This document shows positions 7,384 through 15,960 of a stretch of DNA of 40,462 bases, piece after piece. The DNA lies in NCBI GenBank assembly GCA_902514945.1, contig CABXSO010000008.1, positions 1 to 40,462 on the forward strand, written 5' to 3'. The position numbers were made by a program, and so were the translations under genes. Numbering within the stretch: position 1 is the stretch's first letter; each line of letters begins with the position of its first letter. The DNA is from an uncultured Pelagibacteraceae bacterium. GTDB lineage: Bacteria > Pseudomonadota > Alphaproteobacteria > Pelagibacterales > Pelagibacteraceae. The notes under the pieces are model-generated. The model worked only from the letters and a program-made list of their open reading frames with translations. It made no database searches and was not told the DNA's origin.

Positions 7384-9621
7384 ATGAGTACTGAAAATTT
7401 TAAAAATAAATCTTTTAAAGCCAATGAACTAAGCAAATGTCCCTTCACAGGAGCTGGAACACCCGCAAAATTTTCTGCAGGAAGAGGCCAAACAGTTCGA
7501 GACTTTTGGCCAAATAGCTTAAATCTTAAAATTCTTAGTCAGCACTCTAATCTATCTAACCCTATGGATAAGAAATTTAGTTATGCCAAAGAATTTAAAA
7601 AACTTAATTATAAGGCTTTAAAAAAAGATTTAAAAAAGTTGATGACAGACTCACAGGATTGGTGGCCTGCTGATTATGGTCATTACGGTCCGTTGTTTAT
7701 CAGATTAGCTTGGCACGCAGCGGGAACTTATAGAACTGGCGATGGAAGAGGCGGTGCTGGAACTGGAAATCAAAGATTTGCGCCTCTTAACTCTTGGCCA
7801 GACAATGTAAATTTAGATAAAGCAAGACTGCTTTTATGGCCTATTAAGAAAAAATATGGAAGTAGAATTTCATGGGCTGATCTTTTTATATTAGTTGGGA
7901 ACGTAGCTTTAGATTCAATGGGTTTTAAAACCTTTGGCTTTGGAGCAGGAAGAACTGATATCTGGGAGCCAGAAGATGATATTTACTGGGGTTCAGAAAA
8001 AGAAATGTTAGGTGTAGAACGATATAGCGGTAAAAGAGATTTGGAACAGCCGTTGGGAGCTTCACACATGGGCTTGATTTATGTTAATCCTCAAGGTCCA
8101 GACGCGAATCCAGACCCGAAACTTGCAGCGCACGATATAAGAGAAACATTTGGAAGAATGGCTATGAATGATTATGAAACTGCAGCACTAGTTGCTGGAG
8201 GACATACATTTGGAAAATCTCATGGTGCAGCATCTGAGTCATACAAAGGTCCTGATCCTGAGGCCTCAAGACTCCAAGATCAATCTACTGGATGGAATAG
8301 TGGATATAAAACTGGAAAAGGAATAGATGCAATAAGCAGTGGTATTGAGGGTGCTTGGACACAAAATCCTACTAAATGGGATATGGGATATTTAGATTGT
8401 TTATACGGCCATGATTGGGAACTTACAAAAAGCCCTGCGGGTGCTCATCAATGGACACCAAAGAAAAATGGCCAAAAAATTAAAATGGTTCCAGATGCAC
8501 ATCAAGAAGGTGTGCTTCATCCACCAATGATGCAAACAACAGATATATCAATGAAAGTTGATCCAAGTTATGGACCTATAACAAAGCATTTTCATCAAAA
8601 CCCTAAAGAGTTTCATGATGCATTTGCTAGGGCTTGGTTTAAATTAACTCATAGAGATATGGGCCCTAGAGTTTGTTACCTTGGCAGTGATGTTCCAAAA
8701 GAGCAATTAATTTGGCAAGATCCAATTGATAAACCAAAGTACAAACTTAAATCAAAAGATATAAAAGATCTAAAAAACAAAATCTCTAAATCAAAAATAT
8801 CAATTTCAGATTTAGTTTCTACCGCATGGGCATCAGCGTCAACATTTAGAGGATCTGATAAAAGAGGTGGTGCTAATGGTGCAAGAATAATGCTAGAGCC
8901 TCAAAAAAACTGGAAAGTCAACAATCCAAAGAAACTATCAACAGTAATTAAGGCTTTAGATAAAGTTAAAAGCAAATTTGATAGTAAAAACAAAAGTGTA
9001 TCGATGGCTGATTTAATTGTCTTGGCGGGTGGAGTTGGTATCGAAATGGCTGCAAAAAAAGCTGGCTATAAAGTTAATGTTCCGTTTTCAGGTGGCAGAG
9101 GAGATGCCAGACAAGATCAGACCGATGTTAATTCTTTCAGTCTTCTCGAACCTCAAGCAGATGGCTTTAGAAATTATCTTAATGGGGGAGCTTCAAATGT
9201 TTCTGCTGAGGAAAAATTAGTTGATAAGGCTCAATTAATGGGTTTAACGGCACCAGAAATGACTGCGCTTATGGGTGGAATGAGGGTTTTAAACACAAAC
9301 TCCGATGGTTCAGAACATGGTGTTTTCACTAACAAGCCTGGTACTCTTACAAATGACTATTTCATTAATTTATTGGATATGAATACTACTTGGAAAGAGG
9401 AAGATAAATCAGAGCAAACATTTTTAGGAAAAGATAGAAAAACTCAAAAAACTAAATGGAAAGCAACAAGAGTTGATTTAATTTTTGGTTCAAATTCCCA
9501 ATTAAGAGCACTTGCAGAAGTTTATGCATGTGAAGACTCGAGCAAAAAATTCGTTGATGATTTTATAGCTGCGTGGGTAAAAGTAATGAATGCAGATAGA
9601 TTTGATCTTAAATTAAATTAA
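7384..9621 (+). CDS. katG: Catalase-peroxidase KatG
   Basis: KatG removes hydrogen peroxide by catalase and broad peroxidase activity with a b-type haem. At 745 residues it has full length with both peroxidase-like halves. Distal-side Arg107, Trp110 and His111 are in [13 protein letters not shown], and the proximal haem ligand His274 is in [12 protein letters not shown]. The residues that form the covalent Met-Tyr-Trp adduct needed for catalase activity are all present: Trp110, Tyr233 ([11 protein letters not shown]) and Met259 (GRMAMNDYE). There is no signal peptide, so it is cytoplasmic. It sits downstream of irr behind its own promoter with an Irr-like site and probably starts an operon with the following oxygenase and DUF2061 genes. 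Many streamlined marine bacteria are reported to lack catalase, so its presence is notable. Confidence 0.97.
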   Translation: MSTENFKNKSFKANELSKCPFTGAGTPAKFSAGRGQTVRDFWPNSLNLKILSQHSNLSNPMDKKFSYAKEFKKLNYKALKKDLKKLMTDSQDWWPADYGHYGPLFIRLAWHAAGTYRTGDGRGGAGTGNQRFAPLNSWPDNVNLDKARLLLWPIKKKYGSRISWADLFILVGNVALDSMGFKTFGFGAGRTDIWEPEDDIYWGSEKEMLGVERYSGKRDLEQPLGASHMGLIYVNPQGPDANPDPKLAAHDIRETFGRMAMNDYETAALVAGGHTFGKSHGAASESYKGPDPEASRLQDQSTGWNSGYKTGKGIDAISSGIEGAWTQNPTKWDMGYLDCLYGHDWELTKSPAGAHQWTPKKNGQKIKMVPDAHQEGVLHPPMMQTTDISMKVDPSYGPITKHFHQNPKEFHDAFARAWFKLTHRDMGPRVCYLGSDVPKEQLIWQDPIDKPKYKLKSKDIKDLKNKISKSKISISDLVSTAWASASTFRGSDKRGGANGARIMLEPQKNWKVNNPKKLSTVIKALDKVKSKFDSKNKSVSMADLIVLAGGVGIEMAAKKAGYKVNVPFSGGRGDARQDQTDVNSFSLLEPQADGFRNYLNGGASNVSAEEKLVDKAQLMGLTAPEMTALMGGMRVLNTNSDGSEHGVFTNKPGTLTNDYFINLLDMNTTWKEEDKSEQTFLGKDRKTQKTKWKATRVDLIFGSNSQLRALAEVYACEDSSKKFVDDFIAAWVKVMNADRFDLKLN

Positions 9622-9648
9622 CAGAGTAAAATAGAAGAGAATAATTAT

Positions 9649-10245
9649 ATGGCTGTTGTAAGTTTTGAAGACTTTTATGAGGTTCCAGATTTAAATTTTG
9701 ATATCGTGAGATTAAGAAAAGATCTAGATAAAATTTTAAAAAATAAAAAATTTAACTCTCCAGGTGTAACTCATTTCGGTGCAATCTCAATCAATCAAAT
9801 TCCAAATGATGAAAATTCTATCAAGGGTAACAATGTTAGAGGAAAATATTGGACAATCGCAGACGATACTGGAAAAGAGGTTTCAAGAGATGTTGATATA
9901 GATGAGTCTAAATACACGCAACTAGTCCCTGAATTTGAGAAAACATATTTTAAAGAAGTTTATGAGGCTCTAGGAAAGAGATTTAAATTAGGAAGAGTTA
10001 GGCTCTTATTAAAAGAACCTAGATCAACCTTAAGTTGGCACAAAGACCCAGAGTGCAGACTTCATGTTCCAATTATTACTAATAAAGGCTGTTCAATGGT
10101 TATAGAAAATGTTGCTAAACATTTACCCGCAGATGGGAAAGTTTGGATTACAAACAATACTAAATATCATAATTTTTTTAATGGAGGAGAACAGGCTAGG
10201 ATACACCTTGTGGCATGTGTCCTTAAAAGTCCTTTTAAAAACTAA
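9649..10245 (+). CDS. 2-oxoglutarate/Fe(II)-dependent oxygenase, aspartyl/asparaginyl beta-hydroxylase-like
   Basis: The 198-residue protein has the double-stranded beta-helix signature of Fe(II)/2-oxoglutarate oxygenases. His131 and Asp133 form the HxD pair in LSWHKDPECRLHVPI, His174 in KYHNFFNGG is the likely distal iron ligand, and Arg184 in ARIHLVACV would bind the 2-oxoglutarate carboxylate. The pattern is closest to the aspartyl/asparaginyl beta-hydroxylase family; the substrate is unknown. It begins 27 bases after katG, and its stop overlaps the next start by one base (TAATG), so a katG-oxygenase-DUF2061 transcript is likely. An Fe(II) enzyme in an Irr-linked operon suggests an iron or oxidative-stress role; this is inference. 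Confidence 0.8.
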   Translation: MAVVSFEDFYEVPDLNFDIVRLRKDLDKILKNKKFNSPGVTHFGAISINQIPNDENSIKGNNVRGKYWTIADDTGKEVSRDVDIDESKYTQLVPEFEKTYFKEVYEALGKRFKLGRVRLLLKEPRSTLSWHKDPECRLHVPIITNKGCSMVIENVAKHLPADGKVWITNNTKYHNFFNGGEQARIHLVACVLKSPFKN

Positions 10246-10484
10246 TGGAAATAACTAAGGGTATATTTCAGGCATCTCAAAATATCTATCAAAACAATAA
10301 AGGTTCATTACTTAGAACTGTAATTTATACAATTGGACACTTTGCAATTGCGATTACAGTTTTAATGTTAGTTGCAGACGTTTCTTTTAAAGTTGCATTG
10401 ACAGATGCTATCGTTGAGCCAATTGCAAACTCAATTTGGTATTTTATTTTAGATAAATGGTGGACAGGTAAATCAAAGAAATAA
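10245..10484 (+). CDS. DUF2061-family small membrane protein
   Basis: This 79-residue protein has a short polar N terminus (EITKGIFQASQNIYQNNKG), then LLRTVIYTIGHFAIAITVLML and a second hydrophobic stretch ending in EPIANSIWYFILDKWWTGK. The arrangement LRT - helix - VALTDAIVEPI - W..LDKWW resembles the DUF2061 family of two-helix inner-membrane proteins of unknown function. It is coupled to the preceding oxygenase by a one-base overlap, so the two are probably co-expressed. No function can be assigned. Confidence 0.75.
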   Translation: MEITKGIFQASQNIYQNNKGSLLRTVIYTIGHFAIAITVLMLVADVSFKVALTDAIVEPIANSIWYFILDKWWTGKSKK

Positions 10485-10518
10485 CCTTATCGAATATCGA
10501 ACAAAAAAAAGCAATTAG

Positions 10519-10560
10519 TAATCATTCGCAAAAAAACTACGATAACAATAATCATTCGCA
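10519..10560. repeat. Pair of 12-bp direct repeats spaced 30 bp, Fur-box-like
   Basis: TAATCATTCGCA occurs at 10519-10530 and again at 10549-10560, exactly 30 bp apart (about three helical turns). On the minus strand they read TGCGAATGATTA. Extended to 15 bp, each matches about 10 of the 14 arm positions of the classical Fur box (TGATAAT-N-ATTATCA). They lie between the DUF2061 gene and the small zinc-ribbon gene at 10605, on the upstream side of the latter. A regulator site is a reasonable reading; which protein binds is unknown. Confidence 0.5.
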
Positions 10561-10604
10561 CAAATAATTGTTGAAATAATTTTATTTATGTCTAATTTTT
10601 TTTT

Positions 10605-10784
10605 ATGCATATAGAAAACTATAATTGTAAAAAATGTGGACTAACAATTTCTTCAACTTGTTCAAAGTGTAATAAAATTGTTAATGTTGAAGTTCTTGAT
10701 GATGGTTGCATTGTTCAGAAAACAAAATGTTTAGACTGTGCGAATGCTCCAGTAATCAAGGATGTTTGCGAACAACAGAAATAG
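10605..10784 (+). CDS. Small zinc-ribbon-like protein, 59 residues
   Basis: Translation from ATG 10605 gives 59 residues with a regular cysteine pattern: Cys8-x2-Cys11 and Cys19-x2-Cys22 (NCKKCGLT then TCSKCNKI), then Cys35, Cys42-x2-Cys45 (KCLDCANA) and Cys55. The first four cysteines fit one zinc ribbon; the others could form a second site. Such a pattern is not expected by chance in AT-rich non-coding DNA, so I take it as a real gene. No named family was recognised. It is preceded by the 30-bp-spaced repeats and faces the convergent SH3 gene. A metal-related or nucleic-acid-binding role is possible but unproven. Confidence 0.7.
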   Translation: MHIENYNCKKCGLTISSTCSKCNKIVNVEVLDDGCIVQKTKCLDCANAPVIKDVCEQQK

Positions 10785-10806
10785 TTTATCATTTAAAATT
10801 AGACAT

Positions 10807-10828
10807 TGAATTAATTATTATTAATTCA
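10807..10828. repeat. Inverted repeat between convergent genes
   Basis: TGAATTAAT (10807-10815) and ATTAATTCA (10820-10828) form a nine-base inverted repeat with a four-base loop. It lies between the convergent zinc-ribbon and SH3 genes and covers the SH3 gene stop. It could weakly terminate transcription or stabilise mRNA ends, but the stem is almost all A-T and no T-run follows. Confidence 0.3.
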
Positions 10829-11261
10829 GACCCCATGTATCCTCTATTTTGACCCAACCCTTAAAATTGTGAGATTTTACTTTACACCATTTATTGTTAC
10901 AACTTTGTAATAACAATATTCTACCTTTTTTTATTTTTGCTAAAGGTTTTGAAAAATTTGTTGGTTTCTTGAACAGAATTGTATCAGTTTTTGGTATTAT
11001 AGAATTTACCTTTTTAAGTTGAGAGACATGTATCCATCCCCTGTTATTTTTGTGATCAATAATCCTCCTAAAATTTTCTTTCTTATCAATCTGCTTTACC
11101 GGTAAATCAATCTTTTTATAAATATATTTTATAGGATACTCAAATCCTGGACCGTATCTAACATTTACTTTATTTTTTTTTAATGAAAGAAAAATTTCGT
11201 CTGCAGAAATGTCTAGCGGAGAAAAAATTAGAAATAAAATTAAAAGATACAATTTTTTCAT
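10821..11261 (-). CDS. Exported bacterial SH3-domain protein
   Basis: The 146-residue protein begins with a signal peptide (KKLYLLILFLIFSPLDISAD, cleavage likely after SADE or nearby). Two SH3-like repeats follow: LKKNKVNVRYGPGFEYPIKY with the NVRxGPG signature of bacterial SH3 domains, ending in GWIHVSQL, and a second ending CKVKSHNFKGWVKIEDTWG. Such periplasmic proteins usually bind peptidoglycan or act as scaffolds; the exact role is unknown. It is the last gene of the leftward run from ubiE; the ThiF-like gene ends 14 bases upstream of its start. Confidence 0.8.
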   Translation of the reverse strand: MKKLYLLILFLIFSPLDISADEIFLSLKKNKVNVRYGPGFEYPIKYIYKKIDLPVKQIDKKENFRRIIDHKNNRGWIHVSQLKKVNSIIPKTDTILFKKPTNFSKPLAKIKKGRILLLQSCNNKWCKVKSHNFKGWVKIEDTWGLN

Positions 11262-11275
11262 TCCTAAACCATGTT

Positions 11276-12013
11276 CTATTTTTTTTTAAATTTAACTTTT
11301 CTGAAATTAAGATTCAAAAGATCTATAATTAATATTTGATTTTTTAAATTTTGCCCAATTCCCATAATCATTTTCAATGCTTCATTTGCTTGAATAGTTC
11401 CTACAATTGATGCAGTCGTGCCAAGAACTCCCTCAAACTCACAGTTAAGGTTATCATCTGAAATTTCATTTTCTTGATAAAAACTTTTCAAATATGCTGT
11501 TTTCTTATCATTAAAATCAAATGTGAATATGTGACCATCAAATTTACTAATTGCTCCTGTAACCAATCTTTTTTTAAATTTTATACAGTAGTCACTAATC
11601 AAAAATTTCGTCTTAAAATTATCTGATCCATCAATTATGATTTCATAATTTTTAATTATATTTTGGATATTATTTTCATTGAGCCTTGATTTGTAAGTTT
11701 TAATTTTGGTAGATGGGTTTATCTCTTTTAATTTTTTTGCAGCTACACTAACTTTTGATCTTTTTATGTCTCTAGAAGTAAATAAGCTTTGTCTATGTAT
11801 ATTAGAAAGATTAACTATATCATTATCGACAAGACCTATAGTTCCAATACCAGCTCTTACCAGATTTTCTGCAGCAGGGCAGCCTAAGCCCCCAACACCA
11901 ACGATTAAAATTTTAGAGGACAAAATTTTTTTTTGACCTTTAGCACCTACATTTTTTAAAACTAATTGTCTTGAAAATCTTTCAATTTGAAGTTTATTTA
12001 GACTTTCCCTCAT
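11276..12013 (-). CDS. ThiF/MoeB/HesA-family adenylyltransferase (E1-like)
   Basis: These enzymes adenylate the C-terminal glycine of small ubiquitin-like sulfur carriers such as ThiS or MoaD. The 245-residue sequence shows the nucleotide-binding GVGGLGCPAAENLVRAG, VDNDIVNLSNIHRQ, the R and K residues of the ATP site, and IIDGSDNFKTKFLISDYC, ending in VGTIQANEALKMIMG. The usual CxxC zinc pairs of MoeB/ThiF are not visible; only a single Cys remains in LNCEFEGVLG. The partner sulfur carrier is not in the window, so ThiF and MoeB cannot be told apart. Its start overlaps the dut stop by four bases, so it belongs to the dut-coaBC transcript. Confidence 0.88.
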   Translation of the reverse strand: MRESLNKLQIERFSRQLVLKNVGAKGQKKILSSKILIVGVGGLGCPAAENLVRAGIGTIGLVDNDIVNLSNIHRQSLFTSRDIKRSKVSVAAKKLKEINPSTKIKTYKSRLNENNIQNIIKNYEIIIDGSDNFKTKFLISDYCIKFKKRLVTGAISKFDGHIFTFDFNDKKTAYLKSFYQENEISDDNLNCEFEGVLGTTASIVGTIQANEALKMIMGIGQNLKNQILIIDLLNLNFRKVKFKKK

Positions 12014-12447
12014 TTACCCGTTGAACCAAAACCTCCCACTCCTCTTATGGAGTCTGGAAGTTCATTTGTTTCTTCTAAATCCATTTTTATAACTGGACTT
12101 AAAATCATTTGAGCAATTCTATCATTGTTATTAATTTTGAAGTTTTTTTTACCATGATTAAATAGAATAACTTTTATTTCTCCTCTATAATCACTATCAA
12201 TTGTACCGGGTGTATTTAAAACACTAATATTATTTTTTGCCGCCAATCCTGATCTTGGTCTAATTTGAATTTCATATTTCTCAGGTAAAGCAAATGATAA
12301 TCCAGTTGGTACTAAACATGATTCTCCTGGCTTTAATTCAATTGATTTATCTATATATGCCATTAGATCCATACCTGAAGCACCACTAGTTTTATATGAG
12401 GGTAATTTCACAGAGGATTCTAATTTTTTTACTAAAATTTTAATCAT
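12010..12447 (-). CDS. dut: Deoxyuridine 5'-triphosphate nucleotidohydrolase (dUTPase)
   Basis: dUTPase hydrolyses dUTP to dUMP, keeping uracil out of DNA and supplying thymidylate synthesis. The 145-residue trimeric-type enzyme shows all five motifs: SGASGMDLMAY, PRSGLAAKN, LNTPGTIDSDYRGEI, DRIAQMILSPV and the C-terminal RGVGGFGSTG that closes over the active site. It is coupled on both sides: its start overlaps the coaBC stop by one base and its stop overlaps the ThiF-like gene by four. The dut-coaBC pair is common in alphaproteobacteria. Confidence 0.97.
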   Translation of the reverse strand: MIKILVKKLESSVKLPSYKTSGASGMDLMAYIDKSIELKPGESCLVPTGLSFALPEKYEIQIRPRSGLAAKNNISVLNTPGTIDSDYRGEIKVILFNHGKKNFKINNNDRIAQMILSPVIKMDLEETNELPDSIRGVGGFGSTGK

Positions 12448-13646
12448 TAGTTTAAATGATTAATGATTTTTTCCACTAATTCTTCTGAAATTTCCGATTT
12501 AGATTTATATTTAAGTCTATCTATTTTTTTATTTTTGAAAAAAATTGAAACCTCATTAAAATCTGAGTCAAAACCAATTGTTTTATTTGACACATCATTT
12601 GCAACTATCCAATCACAATTTTTTTCACTTAGTTTTTTATTAACATAGTTTTCTAAATCATTGGTTTCAGCTGCAAAACCCACTACAAGTTTTGGTCTTA
12701 AGGAGTTATGATTAGAAACGTAATCAAGAATATCTAAATTTTTCTCTAGCTCTAAATTTATTTCATCCTGTTTTTTTATTTTAATTTTTGAAGTATTTTT
12801 CACTTTATAATCACACACTGCTGCTGAAAATATTGCAACATCGGCAGGTAAACTTTTAAGTGTTGATTGAAACATTTCTTCAGCAGTTTCGACCTTTATC
12901 AAATTAATATTTTTATTTATTTCTAAATTTGTTGGTCCTGAAATTAAAGTAGTTTCAAAACCTTTTTTTAGTAATGATTTCGCAATTTCAAAACCTTGTT
13001 TACCACTCGATTTATTAGATATATATCTTACTGGATCAATGTACTCTCTAGTTGGTCCTGCAGTTACTATCGCTTTTAATTTATTTTTTACTTTTAAATT
13101 TTTGAAATAAATTTTTAGTTTATTTACTATCTCTTTTGGCTCTGTCATTTTTCCTTCACCATATTCTCCACATGCCATATCTCCAATTTCAGGACCAATT
13201 AATTCGTAGTTATAGGTTTTAAGTTTCGATATGTTTTGTTTGGTCGATTGATGCTCCCACATTCTTACGTTCATTGCAGGAGTAATAAAAATTTTTTTAT
13301 TTGAAGCAAGCGCAACAGTTGAAGCCAAATCATCTGAATTTCCATTAGCAAGTTTAGATATTGTATTTGCTGTTGCAGGTGCAATTAAGATAAGATCCGC
13401 CCATCTTGAAAGACTAATATGATCCATTTCTGCTTCATCTTCTATGCTAAAAAGATCTTGATAAACTTTAGATTGAGATAATGATGTAATTGAAAGGGGT
13501 GTCACAAATTCAGCACCACTCTTTGTAAGAATTGTTTTTATACTTACACCATCTTTTTTTAAAAGTCTTATTATTTCAAGGCTTTTATAGGCAGCTATGC
13601 CTCCACAAATTATTAATAAAATTTTTTTATTATTCAAGTTATTCAT
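12447..13646 (-). CDS. coaBC: Bifunctional phosphopantothenoylcysteine synthetase/decarboxylase
   Basis: CoaBC joins cysteine to 4'-phosphopantothenate (CoaB) and decarboxylates the product to 4'-phosphopantetheine (CoaC) in coenzyme A synthesis. The N-terminal flavoprotein half shows KILLIICGGIAAYKSLEIIR, the catalytic-His region around DHISLSRWADLILIAPATANT, PAMNVRMWEH and the Cys in GDMACGEYGEGKM. The C-terminal synthetase half begins at KAIVTAGPTREYIDPVRYIS and includes FSAAVCDYKVK and VGFAAETND. The 399-residue length is normal. It ends one base into dut, and ubiB lies 8 bases upstream. Confidence 0.96.
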   Translation of the reverse strand: MNNLNNKKILLIICGGIAAYKSLEIIRLLKKDGVSIKTILTKSGAEFVTPLSITSLSQSKVYQDLFSIEDEAEMDHISLSRWADLILIAPATANTISKLANGNSDDLASTVALASNKKIFITPAMNVRMWEHQSTKQNISKLKTYNYELIGPEIGDMACGEYGEGKMTEPKEIVNKLKIYFKNLKVKNKLKAIVTAGPTREYIDPVRYISNKSSGKQGFEIAKSLLKKGFETTLISGPTNLEINKNINLIKVETAEEMFQSTLKSLPADVAIFSAAVCDYKVKNTSKIKIKKQDEINLELEKNLDILDYVSNHNSLRPKLVVGFAAETNDLENYVNKKLSEKNCDWIVANDVSNKTIGFDSDFNEVSIFFKNKKIDRLKYKSKSEISEELVEKIINHLN

Positions 13647-13654
13647 CGAATGGA

Positions 13655-15223
13655 TTAAAATACCAATAGAACAAAAATTACAAGGACTAAAAACCCAATA
13701 ATAGATTGATTTCTGAAAGCTATCATTTCTGATTTTTTAGTATTTAAATCTGTATAAGAATTTGAATTTTGTGGGATTTGACCACTCGCTAAATAAGTCA
13801 GAGCTTGGTTAGCTTTGTCCATTATTTCTGGTAATTCTGGCAATCTTTTAATTACTTCAGAAGTATTTTGAATAGTCTCATTGATTGTTGTTATTGGATC
13901 TTTTGTATTTCTTAACCAATTTTCAAGCACAGGTTTAGATGTTGTCCAAATATTAGTGTTGGGATTTAGTTTTCGTGCTACACCCTCAACAACAACCATT
14001 GTTTTTTGTAACATTAAAAGTTGAGGTTGGGTTTGCATATTAAATTTTTCAGTTACATCAAATAATTGTTTCAATAATTTTCCTCCCGAAATATCCTTAA
14101 CTGATTGACCAAATATTGGTTCTCCAATAGATCTCAACGCTTGTGCAAGATCATCGATTGGAACGTCTTTTGGCACAAGTCCTGCAACCAAATGTACCTC
14201 TGCAACTTTACGATAATCTCTTTGAATAAAACCAAATAATATCTCTGCTAAGAATCTCTTACTCATTTTGTCAAGTCTTCCCATTATTCCAAAATCGATT
14301 GGAACGATATGGCCATTATTATCTATAAATATATTTCCTTGATGCATGTCTGCGTGAAAAAAACCATCTCTTACTGCATGTCTTAAAAAGTTTTGAATAA
14401 TATCATTTGCAATTTTTTCAGTATTTAAGTTTTTTTCTTTAAGTTTGGCGGTTTCTCTAATTGAAACTCCGTCCACCCAGTCAAGTGTCATCACATTTTC
14501 ACTAGTAAAATTCCAATATATTTGTGGGACTCTAAATCCAACATCATTTTTTGTATTTTCAGCATACTCACTAGCTGCAGCTGCTTCAAACCTTAAGTCC
14601 ATTTCTAGATTCGTTATTTCCTTCAATAAAAAAACTACTTCTACTAATTTTAATCTTTTTGTTTTTTTTACAAAAGATTCTGTTAAAAAAGCAAAGAGCA
14701 TCATTGCATCTATTTCTTCATTAAAAATTTTTTTTATATCTGGTCGTAAAATTTTAATAGCAACATCTTTTATTATTCCATTGTCGTTGATCTGAGCCTT
14801 GTGAACCTGAGCTATAGAGGCCGCGGCAACAGGTTCACTTAAATTAATTATTGAGTTGCAAGTATCCTCACCTAAATCATTTTTAATAATTACTTTTGCT
14901 TGAGTTAAAGAAAATGGTGGAAGTTTATCCTGAAGATTTTCAAGTTTCTTTGAGAGTTCTTCACCAATAATATCTGGTCTCGTAGCTAAAAACTGTCCAA
15001 GTTTAATAAAAGTTGTACCCATTGACTCTAATGATTCAGATAAACGTTCACCTTCATCTTTATTCAGGTCAATTTCTTTTTTTGAGGAGGTTGATAGTGA
15101 TAATAATTTGAATAAGACTTTGATCATTAAAGGTGGTTTCTGAAATCTTGAAACTACATCCAAAATATTTGACAAAGCTATTTTTCTACTTAGCTTCAAA
15201 AGTGTTATTATTTTTTTAATCAT
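13655..15223 (-). CDS. ubiB: UbiB-family ABC1 kinase-like protein of ubiquinone synthesis
   Basis: UbiB is a membrane-anchored atypical kinase/ATPase that supports ubiquinone biosynthesis, probably by helping extract intermediates. The 522-residue sequence has the family KxGQ motif in GTTFIKLGQFLATRPD, an ABC1 Ala-rich loop (EPVAAASIAQVHKAQI), the kinase lysine in VAIKILRPD, catalytic HADMHQGNIFIDN and DFGIMGRLD. It ends with a hydrophobic segment (IIGFLVLVIFVLLVF) that would anchor it. Its ATG overlaps the ubiE stop by four bases, so the two ubiquinone genes are translated together. Confidence 0.95.
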   Translation of the reverse strand: MIKKIITLLKLSRKIALSNILDVVSRFQKPPLMIKVLFKLLSLSTSSKKEIDLNKDEGERLSESLESMGTTFIKLGQFLATRPDIIGEELSKKLENLQDKLPPFSLTQAKVIIKNDLGEDTCNSIINLSEPVAAASIAQVHKAQINDNGIIKDVAIKILRPDIKKIFNEEIDAMMLFAFLTESFVKKTKRLKLVEVVFLLKEITNLEMDLRFEAAAASEYAENTKNDVGFRVPQIYWNFTSENVMTLDWVDGVSIRETAKLKEKNLNTEKIANDIIQNFLRHAVRDGFFHADMHQGNIFIDNNGHIVPIDFGIMGRLDKMSKRFLAEILFGFIQRDYRKVAEVHLVAGLVPKDVPIDDLAQALRSIGEPIFGQSVKDISGGKLLKQLFDVTEKFNMQTQPQLLMLQKTMVVVEGVARKLNPNTNIWTTSKPVLENWLRNTKDPITTINETIQNTSEVIKRLPELPEIMDKANQALTYLASGQIPQNSNSYTDLNTKKSEMIAFRNQSIIGFLVLVIFVLLVF

Positions 15224-15927
15224 TTAATTTTCCAACCACTGTGTATCGAAACTATGCCATTAGATAAATTTCTATAGTTACATTTTTGAAATTTGTTTTT
15301 TGACATCAAATCCAAAAGCTCATCTTGACTTACAAATTTTTCAATACTCTCAAGCAAATATTCGTATGGTTTTTTTTTTCCGACAACAAATTTACCAATT
15401 AATGGAATTAATTTCGAGTATTGTTTGTAAACAAATTTAAGATTTTCATTTTGTATTTTAGAAAATTCTAGGCAGAGAAATCTTCCCCCAGGTTTTAATA
15501 CCCTATAAGCTTCAGATAAGGTTTTATTTAAATCTTTAGTATTTCTTAACCCAAAACTAATTGTATAAAAATCGAATAAATTACTTTTTATAGGCAATCT
15601 CTCTGCCTCAGAAATAATCCAATTAATATTTTTATAATTAATTAATTTTTCTTTCCCTTTAGCTATCATTCCTTTATTTGGATCAACACAAGTAATATTA
15701 TTATTAATATCAGTATTATCTAAGTATAGTTTACCTATGTCACCTGTACCACAAGCTACATCTATCAGGGTTTTATTTTTGGATGGATTCAGTGAATTGA
15801 TCAAATTTTTTTTCCACAACCTATGAACACCAAATGACATGAAATCATTCATTAAATCATATTTATCAAAAACTTGGTCAAATACACCCTGAACTAACCC
15901 TTTTTTATTTTGAAGATATTGTTGCAT
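15220..15927 (-). CDS. ubiE: Ubiquinone biosynthesis C-methyltransferase UbiE
   Basis: UbiE methylates the benzoquinol ring (C2) in ubiquinone synthesis using S-adenosylmethionine. The 235-residue protein shows FDQVFDKYDLMNDFMSFGVH at the N terminus, SAM motif I LIDVACGTGDIGKLYL, the family pattern YTISFGLRNTKDLNKTLSEA, and RVLKPGGRFLCLEFSK. It ends in NGIVSIHSGWKIK, the usual GIVAIHxG(W/Y)K ending. It is the first gene of the leftward ubiE-ubiB-coaBC-dut series and diverges from mutM across 33 bases. Confidence 0.96.
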   Translation of the reverse strand: MQQYLQNKKGLVQGVFDQVFDKYDLMNDFMSFGVHRLWKKNLINSLNPSKNKTLIDVACGTGDIGKLYLDNTDINNNITCVDPNKGMIAKGKEKLINYKNINWIISEAERLPIKSNLFDFYTISFGLRNTKDLNKTLSEAYRVLKPGGRFLCLEFSKIQNENLKFVYKQYSKLIPLIGKFVVGKKKPYEYLLESIEKFVSQDELLDLMSKNKFQKCNYRNLSNGIVSIHSGWKIK

Positions 15928-15960
15928 TTTAAATTAATTATACATTTAATATAATATTAA

